Shown: piece after piece, positions 36,902 to 48,659 of the stretch | Numbering within the stretch: the stretch's first letter is position 1 | Layout of the letters: every line of letters starts with the position of its first letter | Origin: Carallia brachiata | Taxonomy: Eukaryota; Streptophyta; Magnoliopsida; Malpighiales; Rhizophoraceae | Reading direction: 5' to 3' | DNA: 64,000 nucleotides | NCBI GenBank assembly: GCA_021464245.1 | Contig: JADCRB010000016.1 | Span: 10,753,122-10,817,121, forward strand | The notes under the pieces: generated by a model | What the model was told of the DNA's origin: nothing | The model's input: the letters and a program-made list of their open reading frames with translations, nothing else | Database searches by the model: none | Program-made: the position numbers and the translations under genes

Positions 36902-38680
36902 ATACCTTCTCCGTTGTTGAATTTTTGTTGTCGAGCGGCTCCTCCTTACAGCGTGTCACCTCTTCTGATGGTTTTGAAGTGATGGTGGTCTGGTTTGTCG
37001 AGGTTACGCCTTCCTGGTCCAGAATGATTTTATTCTGGCTTTTGAGCTTCATGATTAGCTCCTTCAGGATAAAACATTTCTCGGTTGGATGACTTACTAT
37101 CCGGTGATATTTGCAGAATCTTAGATCACTGACTCGATCCTTTTCATTCGGCCGCTTGCACTCTGAGAGTTCGATCAGCTTCGCCTCCAAGAGTTGTTCA
37201 AGAATGTCGGAAACGTCTGAGTCGGGGAATGGATACTGCTTCTACTCCAACTCTCGCAATGTCACCTTCCGCCTTTCCTGTTGTTTTGGCTGAGTTATTT
37301 GAGTCGGAGGATTTACCTTAACTTTGGCGCCCACTTTTACTGGTGCGGCTTCAACAGTCATTACTTCTTTCCCTTTTCCTGAGCTGTTGGGTTTCTTAAT
37401 CTCCCTTCTGCCTCCTTGCTGGTCCAACTGGATGGGAACCGTGCCTGCGGAAGTCTGGATGCTTATCTCCATATCATGTGCGCGGGTCGCCAATTCTTCG
37501 AAAGTTCGGGGTTTAACACCCTGCATGATGTATAACAGCTCCCAATGCATTCCCTGGATGCACATCTCTACGACAGAAGTCTCCGTCAGGCGATCTTTGC
37601 AGTCCAAGCTGAGGGCACACCATCTGTTGATGTATTCGACAACGGGCTCTCCTTTTCCTTTGTTTGGTGTTGGTAAGCTCCATCATACTTACCGTCCTTC
37701 GAGTGCTGAAAAATCTGTTGAGGAACTCTCGTTGTAACTGTTCCCAACTGTCGATCGATTCTGGTTTAAGATTTACGAAGCAGGTGAAAGCGGTCTCCCT
37801 GAGTGAACGAACAAACTGCTTCACCAAGAGATCTCCGTAAGTCCCTGCGTTGTTGCAGGTTTCAACGAAATGGGCGATGTACTGTTTGGGATCGCCTCGT
37901 CCGTCGAATTGTTGAAATTTGGGCGGCTGGTAGCCCAAAGGCATGTTAAGATTTTCGATCCGTCTGGTGTACGGTTTGACGTACATCTGTGATCCTTGGA
38001 AGGATGTAGCTTGTTGCAGGCGGATCGTATTAACTATCATTTCCTGCAATTGTTGAACAGATAGCGAAGCTAAAGAATTTGAGGGTGGCAGCTGTGTAGA
38101 ACTACCTGGTCGCTTTTCTGCAATGAAGACGTCGGCTGGTTGGCTTCTGGAGTGAAACCGGGTGGATATGGTCGCTCCTTGCGAATTTTGAGATCAATTT
38201 GGATCGGGGCCTTTCCTTTAAGAGCGGCGATCTGTTGATCTTTTTCCTCCACGACCCTAATCAGCTGCAAAATCTTGTTCTCCAATTCTGAAATCCTTTC
38301 TTCTGTACTGATTGTGTTGATAATCATAACGACAACAGATGAGGCTCCGCGAAAGACTGGGGGAGAAAACTCTTCTGATTCCTCTGTGTGAGTTGGATTC
38401 TGTTGAGCGGGCTTCGTTGTGTTGCCCTCGACTTCGATCGGGGTGGGTGATCGACTCCTCCATGCGGCAAGAGAGTCAGGGGAGAGTTCCTGTTGTTGTG
38501 CAAACTGTGGACTCTCAGTTTCAATATTTTGTTGGGTTTGGACGTCAAGAAATTGTGTCCGTTCCCGGGTTTCTGGACCTGCGTACCCAAGTAGGGTAGT
38601 TGATGCAGGCAATGGAGCCGTTGCCTTCTTGTTGGTACCGGCAGCTGTACTGCTTTTTGGTGTCATTTGATGTGCTGAAC
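36902..38680 (-). pseudogene. Tat element gag region
   Basis: The N-terminal piece (38,680 to 38,070) is Gln/Ser/Pro-rich and ends with a coiled-coil-like stretch (ERISELENKILQLIRVVEEK). The capsid part (38,049-37,513) has FDGRGDPKQYIAHFVETC and WEQLQREFLNRFF, typical of plant retrotransposon gag. The C-terminal part (37,607-36,900) includes CKYHRIVSHPTEKC, the short Cys/His finger seen in Tat gag. At least two frame changes and one stop (near 37,242) break it. It would form the virus-like particle in an intact element. Confidence 0.9.
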
Positions 38681-38865
38681 ATCTATAAATTTTTTTTTTC
38701 ACTTTTTTTTTTACTTTTTACTCTTTTTTTTTTACTTTTTTACCTTTTTTGTCTTTTTTTTTCTATTTTGTCTTTTTCTATTTTTCTATTTTTTTCTTTT
38801 TTTCGGCTCTTTTCTTTTTGCCTCTTTTTTTTTTTTTTAAGGAACAATTGATGGGAGGTGAAGAG

Positions 38866-38889
38866 GTCCCACCGAGCGTGCCAAAAATT
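38866..38889 (-). other. Candidate primer binding site of the Tat element
   Basis: On the minus strand TTTGGCACGCTCGGTGGGAC follows the 5' LTR by about four bases. Position fits a tRNA primer site. I did not assign the tRNA. Confidence 0.45.
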
Positions 38890-39683
38890 TGTAACGGGCA
38901 TATTTCGAGACTAAAACAATTAAACTCGAAAATACAAAAATAAATTACAAATAAAAATTTAAAAATAAAAAGAAATTTACGTGGGGTCGATCTCCGTAGA
39001 TCCTCCGGTTAGTGTTCTTTTTTTGGCTCCGTCAAGGGCTGCACGAATTTGATCTTGACAGAAATAATTTCCACAGCTTTTTCTTGAACTGGGTAGACTG
39101 AAATTGTATCTGATTTAGACGTTTTGATTACGGTTAAAAACCGCAGAGACCTGATCTGAACCGATCTAACTTAATTTCACCGAGGGTCGAAGGGACTTGT
39201 TCTCGGATGAGCTACCTGGATTTTGTTGAGGGCCATGTGAGACTTAATCCCAGCCAGATTTGTAATATTTTGATATTTTCAGATTTATATTATCATAAAT
39301 TCAGATCTAGAGCGATCGGAGAATATAAATCTAAAAATAATTTTAGAAATGGAAATAGTAAATTTTTTGGGGTTTACCCCTGAAATATCTCTCAAAAAGG
39401 AGTTAAGAGAGTATACTGTAGAGTAAAAGTACGTAGGAAAAAGAAAAATTTTCTTGAGAGATTTTCAAAATTTTCTTTTTCTCTCAAATTTTCTGGATTT
39501 TTCTGTTTACAGATTTGCTGAATCTGTTTTGAACTGAGGGGCAGATGACCTATTTATAGGGCTCCTTTCCATGTGAACATCACATGGGAAAGGAATATTT
39601 TTTTGAAATATTTTTCCTTGGCCGGCGTTGCCGATTTCAAGGACAGCAACGCCGATTATTGACTTTTTTTTTCTTTGTTTACA
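38890..39683 (-). repeat. LTR of Tat element (5' LTR)
   Basis: 794 bases, partner of 30,024-30,811. It has a 10-base addition (AGCGATCGGA, near 39,311) that is absent from the other LTR. Confidence 0.92.
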
Positions 39684-39853
39684 AATTTTTTAAAGAATAA
39701 TTTTAGCACAACAACAAAAATATCATTATAATCATAAATTCTAAAATTATTCACTTTTTTGGAAAGTGTAAGTAAAGTAATATTTATTTTAGATTTTTAG
39801 AGGTGTCTAACCAAATATTCTTTTGTAAAATGTAATTTTTTTTAAAAAGCCCT

Positions 39854-40981
39854 AGTTGAAAATGTGCTGTTAATGATAGGTTTAGTTGAAAATGTAACGT
39901 TAATGATAGGTTCAGCAGGCCTGCAGGTCGGCGAGTTATCTCCATTCATATCTTTCTCTTGATCGAAGATTCAAAGTGCAAGCTGAGCCGCATATTGAAG
40001 AGACTGTTGGCATTAATGTTGCACATTAATTACTTTTTGTCCTCACCCTTTCAATTTTTGTTGTTGAATTGGAAGAAAATGGATAAGAAAGGATGGGGGC
40101 ACAAAACTGACTAGGAGAAAATATGGGATAAATTACTTAAAGAGTACAAAAAAAACAAGAATTTTATATCCCCAAGTTAACAACAATTAACAGGCGAAAA
40201 TAATTTTATATTTTGCACATGTGCTTCAAATGTTTGAACAATTTTTCTTCGTCAATCAAAATTGATTCACCACTCAAATCTGCTTAGATAGATCAGATTG
40301 AACAATATGAACTTATGAAGTAAAACGTGTGAACATCATACCTTATAATTTGAAACCGGCCAAAGATTGTTTGCAGTTCTTCGATATTGCAGATAATCAG
40401 TACACATTAAATAAGAAATTAAATTTATTCAAAGACATGATAATGTAGGCATGCAATCTATCACGTGTAAAAAAATATATAATTAATTTAATAATTTATT
40501 TATTTTTAAAATTTAATATATTTTTCACGATCACACGATTAAGTTTACAGGTGCTAACTTTATATTTACCATTACGTACTTGTATAGTTTTTCCCCTTAT
40601 TCAATTCATCATTTCACATCACTATAAGATAAGGTTCATGGAAAAAGAAAAAAAAATTTCATTGTGACTTGAACCTTAAAATTCAAGTTTACTTGATAAA
40701 GTGCAGAGTCACATTGTGGCCGCCCACAAAATGTTGTAAAAGCAGGCATTGTGCCCGAAGCCCTCTGTGGAATATTTGCATTATGGTTTCCAATGATTGG
40801 TTCAAAGAAGATAAGCTCCATTAGTTTGGAAATACTCCAGGAGCTGTTACAACCAACTTAAAATGGGCAGTTTGAGCAAACCTATGACCTTAGTATCACA
40901 ATGGAGTACCATAACGTTACACCAGGGTTCGCCTAACATCTCCAGCAATGGCTCGTGAGACCATAGGAGGCAGTGATAGAA
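39854..40981. repeat. Array spacer B, distal part
   Basis: Resumes the spacer after the hAT element. The first 60 bases contain a 32-bp direct duplication (TAGTTGAAAATG ... GATAGGT, twice). The rest matches spacers A (18,310-19,330) and C (48,660-49,860) in order. No gene is seen. Confidence 0.75.
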
Positions 40982-40990
40982 CCAAAATAG

Positions 40991-41491
40991 GGATATGCAT
41001 ATTTTTAATCTTAAATTTTTAAATTTTTTTACGTTTGAATCTTAAATTTTTTTTTACATTTCATTTCAGTTCTAAACCTTTTAATTTTCTACCAAATCAG
41101 TCTCTCTGTTTACCAAAAATGATCAATCTATTAAAAAATAATTTTAATTTTACAAAAAATTATTTAAAAAAAGATTTACTATATGAATTGAATATCTTTT
41201 CTATTAAAAATATGCATGTTACCTATTTAATTCGTATATTTGTTGATTAAAAAAATATTTAATATACATATTTTGTTGATGAAAAAAATATTTAATTTAT
41301 GTATTTAACTTTTTTTTAATGATTTTTATTAAGTTAAACTCATTTATTAATGGATTGACCACTTTTTGTAACTTACATGACTGATGTAGTAAGAAATCAA
41401 AAAATTTAGAACTCAAATGAAATGTCAAAAAAGTTTAAAACTCAAATGTAAAAAAACTTAAAGATTTAGTATCAAAAATATGCTTATCTTG
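40991..41491. mobile_element. Mutator-like non-autonomous element (501 bp)
   Basis: Flanked by a 9-bp target duplication, CCAAAATAG (40,982-40,990 and 41,492-41,500). The two ends are inverted copies over about 90 bases (left GGATATGCATATTTTTAATC, right end complement AAGATAAGCATATTTTTGAT). The matching places in spacers A and C lack it. A 9-bp duplication with long terminal inverted repeats is the signature of the Mutator superfamily. There is no transposase inside. Confidence 0.85.
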
Positions 41492-41961
41492 CCAAAATAG
41501 CACTTCAAAGGAGAATTGCAAATACTTCTCAAATAACACAACCATGACATCTCACTACAACCGTATTAATTCGGTGATCTAATATAACACAAAGCACAAC
41601 AACACACATGACATGTAAGTTGCTAATCATACAAAAATTAAATGAGTGAAAAAAAAAAATAATTCGAGTTGGAGCGTCTTTTCAATTCTAGCATCAACTT
41701 TTATTTTATTCTTAACAATAGTATACCATAACTCACACACCCAAATCTCCATTAATCGGTAATAAATTCTAATGATCTGAACAAGAATATTTTTCAATTC
41801 AAATTCCATGAATTTCAAAGTTCTCATACCAAGCGACCAACATTACCATAGTTGTGGCTTCTCCAGTAACCAAACAAGTAAATGAGATACTAAATCCATC
41901 CCTCTCCGCTTAAATATGAAAGACACCAAATTCATCTGCAGATACTGTTTGTCCTATTACC

Positions 41962-42425
41962 TGTTGGTTCTGAGATGGTGCAGCAGAGAAGCTGTGTCAA
42001 GGTTTTTGAAGTAGAAGCCGAGAAAGAGAATTGAGAGCTACAGAGAAAGGATTAGGAAGCTGCTGGAATATTTGATGATCATTCCATTTCATAATTATCT
42101 CCATATAAGGAGTTGTAACATTACATTTTGAAATATGTAATTCAAATTTGCAGCTCAAATTTGAACTTGACAGCTTGCTTACATTATCAGCAAAGTGATT
42201 GATAATACAAGTATCTTAACTAAGTTTAAACTAAATTAAATTACATGAAAGAGATACATAACAAGACAAAATACAAGCAAAATAATCTTCTCTAATACTT
42301 GTCAGCAACCACCATAACGGCAAAACAAACCTTGGAGGGAATAAGTAGCTGATTCAGCGAAAAAAAAACAAGAGCAGCATGCATTGGGGCACCACCATGG
42401 TGTCAGGTTGCAACCTGGAACGTCA
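41962..42425 (-). mobile_element. Solo LTR behind gene C
   Basis: 464 bases absent behind the other MATE copies. It begins TGTTGGTTC and ends AACGTCA, with TTACC before it and TTACT after it (a 5-bp target duplication with one change). On the minus strand it reads TGACGTTCC ... GAACCAACA with a TATA-like CTTATATGGAG. Internal retroelement sequence is absent, which fits a solo LTR left by recombination. It lies 61 bases behind the gene C stop codon, so it could supply or disturb the transcript end. Confidence 0.78.
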
Positions 42426-42486
42426 TTACTTGTTTGTTCTCACAGTTACTTAGGAACACCAAAAATGCACGAAGACCGCTTTGAAG

Positions 42487-45400
42487 TTAAGCATCTTGTG
42501 TGCTATGTTCTTGAGAATCTGGTATAAACCATCTATCAACTCGATTACGAGCTACAATTACCTGTAGATAAGAATGAGTTACTTCCATAAGCTAATAGTT
42601 TTAGGAAAGAAAGCAGGAAGGTAACCAAATACCTGCTTTTCCCAATCAGTTTTGTAGGTGATTATAATAAGCACAATAGTTTGAGTAAATGTTCCGATCA
42701 GCATTCCAGACCAAACACCCTGTATAACAAATTTATGAAGAAGTAACATGAGGCCATAAAAGAAATCTGAAAGTACAACTTGGAATGTGCATGCAAATGA
42801 TCAAGTCATTTAGAAGAGACTTCCTAAGGAAAAGAAGAAAGAAAACTTACTTTGACTTGCATGGTTGCAACATAACCAAGAATAACCCCAATTGGGATCC
42901 CAACTAGGTAGTAGCAAGCTAGATTAACATATGCTACGATGCTCTGCCAGCCAGCTCCAATTGCAACTCCTATTTTGAAGTAACAATCAAAGTTGTTACA
43001 TTCTTTTCAAAACAAACACAATGTCTGATTGACACTTAAACATACTCGCTCCAAATTGTGATTAGCCTTACGATATTTCTAAGAATTAAGAAGAATACCA
43101 GAAAGCACTGGTTGTATGCTATTCATGAGTATGGAAACGGCCAACAGTACTGAAAGATTTGTAAATGCATTGACTACTTTGTTGTCTTCAGTAAAGAGGT
43201 ATGCAAGCTTCCCTCTGAGAAACAGGAAGACCAGAAACAGCACCAAGCCAATGGCAAACGATGTAACAACTACCACGACGATTGAGAACTTTGCAGCTTT
43301 TGAGCTCCCTCTCCCGAGTTCATTTGATATTCTCACACTGCAAGTTTTCTGTCGGAACATTGAACATAAAACTATATACAGATTCCGTTACAGAAATAAT
43401 AAGAGAGATGATTATACCCTGCAGCAGCCAAGAAACCAAGGGATATCATCATTTCCCACCCGTTGATGTTGATGCTACAAAAGGAACAAGTTAAACTGTT
43501 CATCTTTCATAACAATTTTCAGTCCATTGAAAATGAAGTGATTGTAGGAAAAGAATTACCAAATAGCAAGGGCATCGATGGCGATCTCAGCATCTTTCAA
43601 GTGGCCCGTTAAAAGAACCAGAATGCTATTGTACCAAAGCTCCAGGCTGTCAGAGAACAAAGGCTTCTACTCAGATTTCCAGATAAAAATATCGGAGCCT
43701 TAATAAATTAATGTGTCCAGGAACTTGGAAATCAAAAATTCTCGCTGTGCAGAATGACAAATACAGCCAAATGCCTCCAGAAGGGATGGAAAAGGAAAAA
43801 TATGGTTCTAATGCAGCGTGATTAAATGTCTTAGTCAACACATGAACATAGAGTTTTTCATCTCAAAACACCCTATTATCCACATGTATTCTTCCCCTAG
43901 TATGCATTCACAATAATTGAGCTTTATTACAATGTTCAAGCTTAGCATAGCAGGAAAGCATGTCTATTTAATGTCCTCAGCCTGACACCAAATATGCTGC
44001 AACTAATTCTGTCCAACAAACCAAGCGGGCAAACCAGGGAAATTTGAGAAATGCACTTTTCGAGAAGTAAAGGCAATTGTTAGCAAAAACAATGACTCTG
44101 CCAGTATTATGTAGTTTTGGCCCTCACTCAATGGTTATGCATATGGTTCAGGTCAAGGCATGAAGGTAAATAAAATGACTCTTACCAAAGCATAACCCCA
44201 GAAGACAAAGACAGCTTGATAACCGGCCAGAGATCCTTGAAGGCTAGCATTGAGAAACCCTTCCACGTTTCATGGCATCCTCCACATGTAACAAACAAAA
44301 GCTGACCCACATTCGGAATCCAGAATGCCAAAATTGTCGATATCATTGCTCCTGGGATTCCAAACTTGAACTTCACAATCAGCAGCCAGGACAAAAAGAT
44401 ATGGATACCCAGTGTACCAGCAGCCAAGTATGCAATGATTATGTTCTTGCTCTGCGCTTGTAGGAACATTTGGCAGGTAAACGATGGAATGAAGGAAAAC
44501 ATAACAGGAATTAACCACAGAGAAATTGTTCCTGCCTCTTCTGCAACGTACGATTCCTGGCCTAAAGCCTTCAAAATTGGGGTTGTGAAGACAAACACCG
44601 GAAGGAGTACAATTGAGCAGATGAATAACACTATCCAAGATCTTTGGAGATATATCCCAAGCATGTGATGCTGTCTTGCACCATATGCCTGCCCGCATAG
44701 AGTTTCCAACGCGCTAGCCATCCCTAGCTGCATTTTGACATGACGAAATCAATGTCTAGCATGCACAAACTGTTTGCAGGCCTAGCTTCTCTAATGTTCA
44801 ATGTTCCTGTGAAGGTTTTTGGAGCTGTTTTGCTGTGAGCTGGAGGTGGCAGTGGCAGCATTTGAAATGGAATTTCTTTTTGGGATTATTTAGCTTATGT
44901 AATGAGTTTTTTGTATTAGTTTTGTCAATGTAACTGGATTGAAACTATCTTAGCGGTATTTGACAGCTTTTTACTTAAAGGCTGCAAAGTCTAGCTAGTG
45001 GGTTTGGTTTTTAATCATTGTACTTTTGGGAAAGCTTTATACTTAGTCTCTTTGCTTTGTCACTCTTGGAATGACAAGCTATACTCTATTTCCACTTTAT
45101 TGTACTCTAACTTTGTACCTCTCTCCCTTATAAGGGAAATATATTTGAAATAAAAATGTATCTTCATACCCAACCATTGCTGGCAGTTTAGTTTTCTCTG
45201 CATTTTTTCTAAGCTGGTTTTTGTTCCTCTTTCACTTGGATAGCTTTATTTTCCTTACACAAACAACCAAATGCAGGTAAGCAGTTGACTTGTGCTGAGT
45301 GGATGTCAAGAAATTATTCAACCCAAAAGCTTAATCCGTTGAGTGAGCCTTAGGGATGGACATTGGAATAATTCACAATGATTAACCTTGACCAGCCAGA

Positions 45401-45897
45401 AAATTTATTTTTCTTTTCATTTTTTTTTTAGCTTCAGACCATACTAAACCAAAATAGGGACATCGGAACATAATCATTAGTCAGATAAGTTGGATGCTTC
45501 TGGTTCAGTAAGTGTTTGTTTCTTTGGTTAGTTTGGAGTAAAAAGAACTAAAAAAACAAAAAAAAAAAAAAAACAGAGAGAGAGAATCAAAAGACAAGAA
45601 AGAAAGAAGCAAAGTGATTACCAGAATGCCGTTACAGAACCTCAGGAGAACAGTGTTAACAAGCGAATATGCGGCCAGCTGAGTAGACCCAATGTGACCA
45701 ATAAACGCTTGGCTGATTACATTAATCCCAAAAGTGGAGAACCTGGTGAAAATAGCAGGACCAGCTACAATCCACAACTTCTTGTTCTCACTCCATATCT
45801 TGTCCTTGAGCTTCAGACTCTTCTCCTCAACATCACTTCCAGCGTTATTCTCTTCCCTTTCTTTGATCAAAAGATTTTCATTAATCTCTTTGTCCAT
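42487..45897 (-). CDS. MATE efflux transporter (DETOXIFICATION family), gene C
   Basis: Eight exons with GT-AG borders: 45,622-45,897; 44,186-44,727; 43,560-43,646; 43,418-43,474; 43,099-43,337; 42,851-42,969; 42,633-42,719; 42,487-42,561. They join to 1482 bases (493 codons and stop) with no frame break. It starts MDKEINENLLIKEREENNAG. Family features are ETLCGQAYGARQHHMLGIYLQ in the first half, the TCGGCHETWKGFSM loop, LELWYN with the conserved Glu of transmembrane helix 7, SNELGRGSSKAAKFS in the second half, and LMNSIQPVLSG before the last helices. Length and hydrophobic segments fit the usual twelve-helix MATE. Plant MATEs export metabolites or xenobiotics by cation antiport at the plasma membrane or tonoplast; the substrate here is unknown. 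The closest Arabidopsis group is, from memory, DTX21-27. An in-frame stretch of 59 codons lies upstream of the chosen ATG but is not conserved in frame in copy B. Confidence 0.93.
44771..45259 (+). mobile_element. Solo LTR in intron 1 of gene C
   Basis: 489 bases beginning TGTTTGCAGG and ending TTCCTTACA, with the 5-bp target duplication CAAAC on both sides (44,766-44,770 and 45,260-45,264). It is absent from intron 1 of copies A, B and D. A TATA-like CTTATAAGGG (near 45,126) and an AATAAA-like signal shortly after it suggest the plus orientation, opposite to the gene. It is a different family from the solo LTR at 41,962-42,425. Confidence 0.85.
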
Positions 45898-45956
45898 TTC
45901 TCCACAAGATCCCCCTCCTGCCCTTTGGTTATCAACACACAAAGAGATGGTGTACA

Positions 45957-45986
45957 CACACCAAGCAGTATAGTATGTAAGCAGAG
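45957..45986 (-). promoter_or_regulatory. Conserved TATA-like block, gene C
   Basis: Same block as in the other copies, about 60-90 bases before the ATG, but with one change (TTACATACTATA instead of TTAAATACTATA). The change could alter promoter strength if this is the real TATA box. Confidence 0.45.
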
Positions 45987-47799
45987 CAATTATTGAGACG
46001 AGACCAATTCTATAGAGCCACCACCTATGAATAACAGTTGGACAGACACAAGGTGGAACACAACCCCCACACAATTTCTGCTTGTTTTCCGAAAGTTTGT
46101 TACTTGTATGGATATCCTGAGCACTATTATATTAATAAACTGTTAACTACTGCAAAACTATATCAATACTGTTTTAATGCTACTTAAACAAAAGTAGGTG
46201 GTGACAAAACAATTAAAATGAACAATTTGGCGCCCCCGCCGCCACCAGTACCAAGTCCTCTACTGCCTCTATGTACTCTAATGAATCAACAAACTTGTCT
46301 TCTGGTTGCTTTTTGGCCTCCACTCTTCTTCTCAATTAATGGACGTGTTGATATTCTCATTCAATTTTTTCTGTAGAGAGAACTCAACACTCAAGTATTA
46401 TTTAGTTTGAGTAGACCTCCTACATGCTTAAGTTTACGCAAAATACAAATATTCTCACATGAAAGACACAAATATTCTTGTTGGAACATCAAGAAAAAGG
46501 CAAAGCACAATATTTGCAATTAATGAAATAGAGGATTGAATTCTTGATCTCGTGTAAACCTGAGCCACGCTAGTTTAAAATTGTCAATTATTTGATCAAT
46601 TCATGTATATTTATTTAATTGATTTGTTGGTCATCAGAAAATTTATTAGACTGTAAATTATATAATATATAGTAGATTTTGTATACTTCTTAAAAATATA
46701 TAAATGCTTAGACTTTCTGTTTCTATGAAACGATAGGAAAGAGTACACACTGCTAGTATCTTAGGAATTCTAAAACTTGTTTTTCAGTTTAAAAAGATAC
46801 ATTGATAAAATAGTTGGAAAGATTTTACCATTCTGGTTGAATTGAGAGAGAGAATTAATTATTTGTGTCGTTAAAAATTTGAACCTTGATTTTTACCTTC
46901 AAATTTTATATTTGATAATTATTAGACTATAATTTTTTTTTTTTTACTAATCTACTATAGTTACTAAACTATACTTATTAGTTGAAATTGTTGGAACTTT
47001 CATTATACGTAGACTTTAATTATTATATTCGAAAAAATTTCCACCCTAATGTATCAAGGAGATACATGCTTCTTTTGTTAACAAATAGAAAACAAAAGAT
47101 CTCCATTTTTTGCACCCAATGCCATATATAATTAAGTTATAAAATTCAATGTGAAGTACTCCCCAAAATTCCTTATTTGATGTGGAAGCAAGGACAAGCA
47201 GACGATTCCAGTTCAAGGAAATTGTGGAGAGGGACTTGATGTCTGTACCTGCCATTACACCATAGCTGCGTGGCAAAAAATGTGCCATGCACTGCAAGCC
47301 ATCTATTTTTTTTTTTTTTTGCCCCCTTTTGATTATTGCTGAGGGTCAAGGTATCAACTTGGACGAAAATAATTAATTGCACAATCTGGCCTGCTAATGC
47401 TGTTCACTGGAAACATACACCATCTAATCATTCATGCTTCCATTATTGCTGGATACACAATGAGCAAAATACAAATTGATCTTCGCACCTTAAAAAAAGC
47501 CAAGATGTATTAAAAATTTACAAATTATTATTATTAGGATTTTTTTTTAATTTGAAATTCATTGAACTGTAAATTATATAATAAGAATAACTTTTTTCAT
47601 TTTTATAAACATCATACACTTTTTTAAGGTTGGAATTGGAGATCTAAAAAATAGAAATATAAACTCTTAATTAGAAGAAATATTAGGGACAAAAATTTAC
47701 AATTATTATACTGAAATAAAATTAGACTCCAATTACCTATCCGCAGAATTAGAACTAGAATCTGAAAGTAATAATAGTAGCTTGTCAGGTGGTTGAAAA
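45987..47799. repeat. Array spacer C, proximal part
   Basis: Homologous to spacers A and B. It ends at the hAT element, whose left target copy GTTGAAAA is 47,792-47,799. A stretch at about 46,335-46,490 differs from the other spacers. No gene is seen. Confidence 0.78.
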
Positions 47800-48659
47800 C
47801 AGGGGCGGATCTATTTAGAATTTGAGTGTGGGCAATTTCCCCCACAGAAAGTGCAAATTTATAGATAATTTACTTGTTATTTTTATACATGCCCCGAGTA
47901 GAATTTTTCTATTGGCCCCACTACATTAATTTTTGCCCCATCACCTTTTTCGTTTTTAAAACTGCCACCTGTCCAATTAAATGTGTGACAAATCATTCAA
48001 GAGCCTTGAGATCCTAATTGTCATGGTTCTACCATATCACAGAGAAATTGTAGTCATATTTAGTTTCTAATATATAGGAAAAAATGTTAAAAAAATATTG
48101 TTAATAAAAACAACCATCAAATTATATGAAATGAGAAGAAAACAAGTCTAATGCTTTTCAAATTCAAAGAGCAAATAATAATATTGAGATACTGATGTTT
48201 TTCTTTTCCTTTTTACATCCATCAGATTTGGAAGATATATACCTGTCTTTAGGTAATTGTTTGTAGCTAAATATAATTTGAGTATATATAATCTAAATAA
48301 ATTCATTTTTGTTTTATTTTGATATTATTAAAGTGGGCTGATATTTTTTATATTATGAATTTGATAACTCTTTCAAAGGTCATGATAAAATTTTCTCGAT
48401 AGAAGGAAAAAATGGAACACATAGTTTTAATCATAGATAATTTTTTTATGAATAATTTTAGCACAACAACAAAAATATCATTATAATCATAAATTTTAAA
48501 AGTATTCATTTTATTGGAAAGTGTAAGTAAAGTAATATTTATTTTAAATTTTTAGAGGTGTCTAACCAAATATTCTTTCGTAAAATGTAATTCTTTTTTT
48601 AAAAAAATAATGATATTAAGAGTTTGCCCCACTAACTTCAGTTCCTGGATCCACCGCTA
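47800..48659. mobile_element. hAT-like non-autonomous element (860 bp), complete copy
   Basis: Flanked by the 8-bp target duplication GTTGAAAA (47,792-47,799 and 48,660-48,667). The ends read CAGGGGCGGATC and GATCCACCGCTA, an imperfect terminal inverted repeat (9 of 12). An 8-bp duplication and a CAGGG(C/G)-type end are typical of hAT elements. Spacer A has the unoccupied site at 18,303-18,310 and spacer 0 at 13,146-13,153. No transposase is present. The copy in spacer B (29,351-39,853) is its duplicate, later split by the Tat element. Confidence 0.88.

Larger units (their letters stand above)
30024..39683 (-). mobile_element. Ty3/gypsy (Tat-type) LTR retrotransposon carrying a WOX-like gene
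   Basis: A 9.66-kb element flanked by the 5-bp target duplication AATTT (30,019-30,023 and 39,684-39,688). The LTRs run from TGTAACGGG to TTTACA. Coding order on the minus strand is gag, protease, RT, RNase H, integrase, so the right LTR is the 5' LTR. A possible primer binding site (TTTGGCACGCTCGGTGGGAC) follows it, and a purine-rich run (GAAGTGAGGG) precedes the 3' LTR. The protein signatures fit the plant Tat lineage. The reading frame changes many times, so this copy is dead. Between integrase and the 3' LTR lie about 2 kb with a degenerate minisatellite, a WOX-like homeobox sequence and a 22-bp tandem repeat. Confidence 0.93.
29351..39853. mobile_element. hAT-like non-autonomous element, interrupted by the Tat element
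   Basis: Begins CAGGGCCGGACC after the target copy GTTGAAAA (29,343-29,350), and GTTGAAAA recurs at 39,854-39,861. Its two parts (29,351-30,023 and 39,684-39,853) match the 860-bp element at 47,800-48,659. About 45 bases of the right end, including the terminal repeat, are missing, and a 36-bp piece near 29,404-29,475 is duplicated. A Ty3/gypsy element sits inside it. There is no transposase, so it is a non-autonomous member. Confidence 0.85.

Noticed and set aside
37324..37737. A 137-codon plus-strand frame across the gag region.
   Set aside because: It is the antisense shadow of gag, whose minus-strand capsid and Cys/His motifs are clear.
41035..41250. Plus-strand frame rich in Phe, Asn and Lys.
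   Set aside because: It lies inside the non-autonomous Mutator-like element and has no protein family character.
44270..44698. Long second open frame overlapping exon 2 of gene C (and matching ones in the other copies).
   Set aside because: It is a shadow of the MATE exon: the transporter frame carries the family motifs and is the one joined in phase by the splice sites.
45898..46074. An in-frame extension of 59 codons upstream of the gene C start (MCGGCVPPCVCP and onward).
   Set aside because: The same DNA in copy B has a one-base difference that shifts the frame, and the chosen start aligns in all four copies. The stretch also contains the conserved TATA-like block, so it is promoter or leader.
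47800..48659. Reading the 860-bp insertion as an LTR fragment.
   Set aside because: It has an 8-bp target duplication, CAGGGGCGG-type ends and a clean unoccupied site in two other spacers, which fits hAT and not an LTR.
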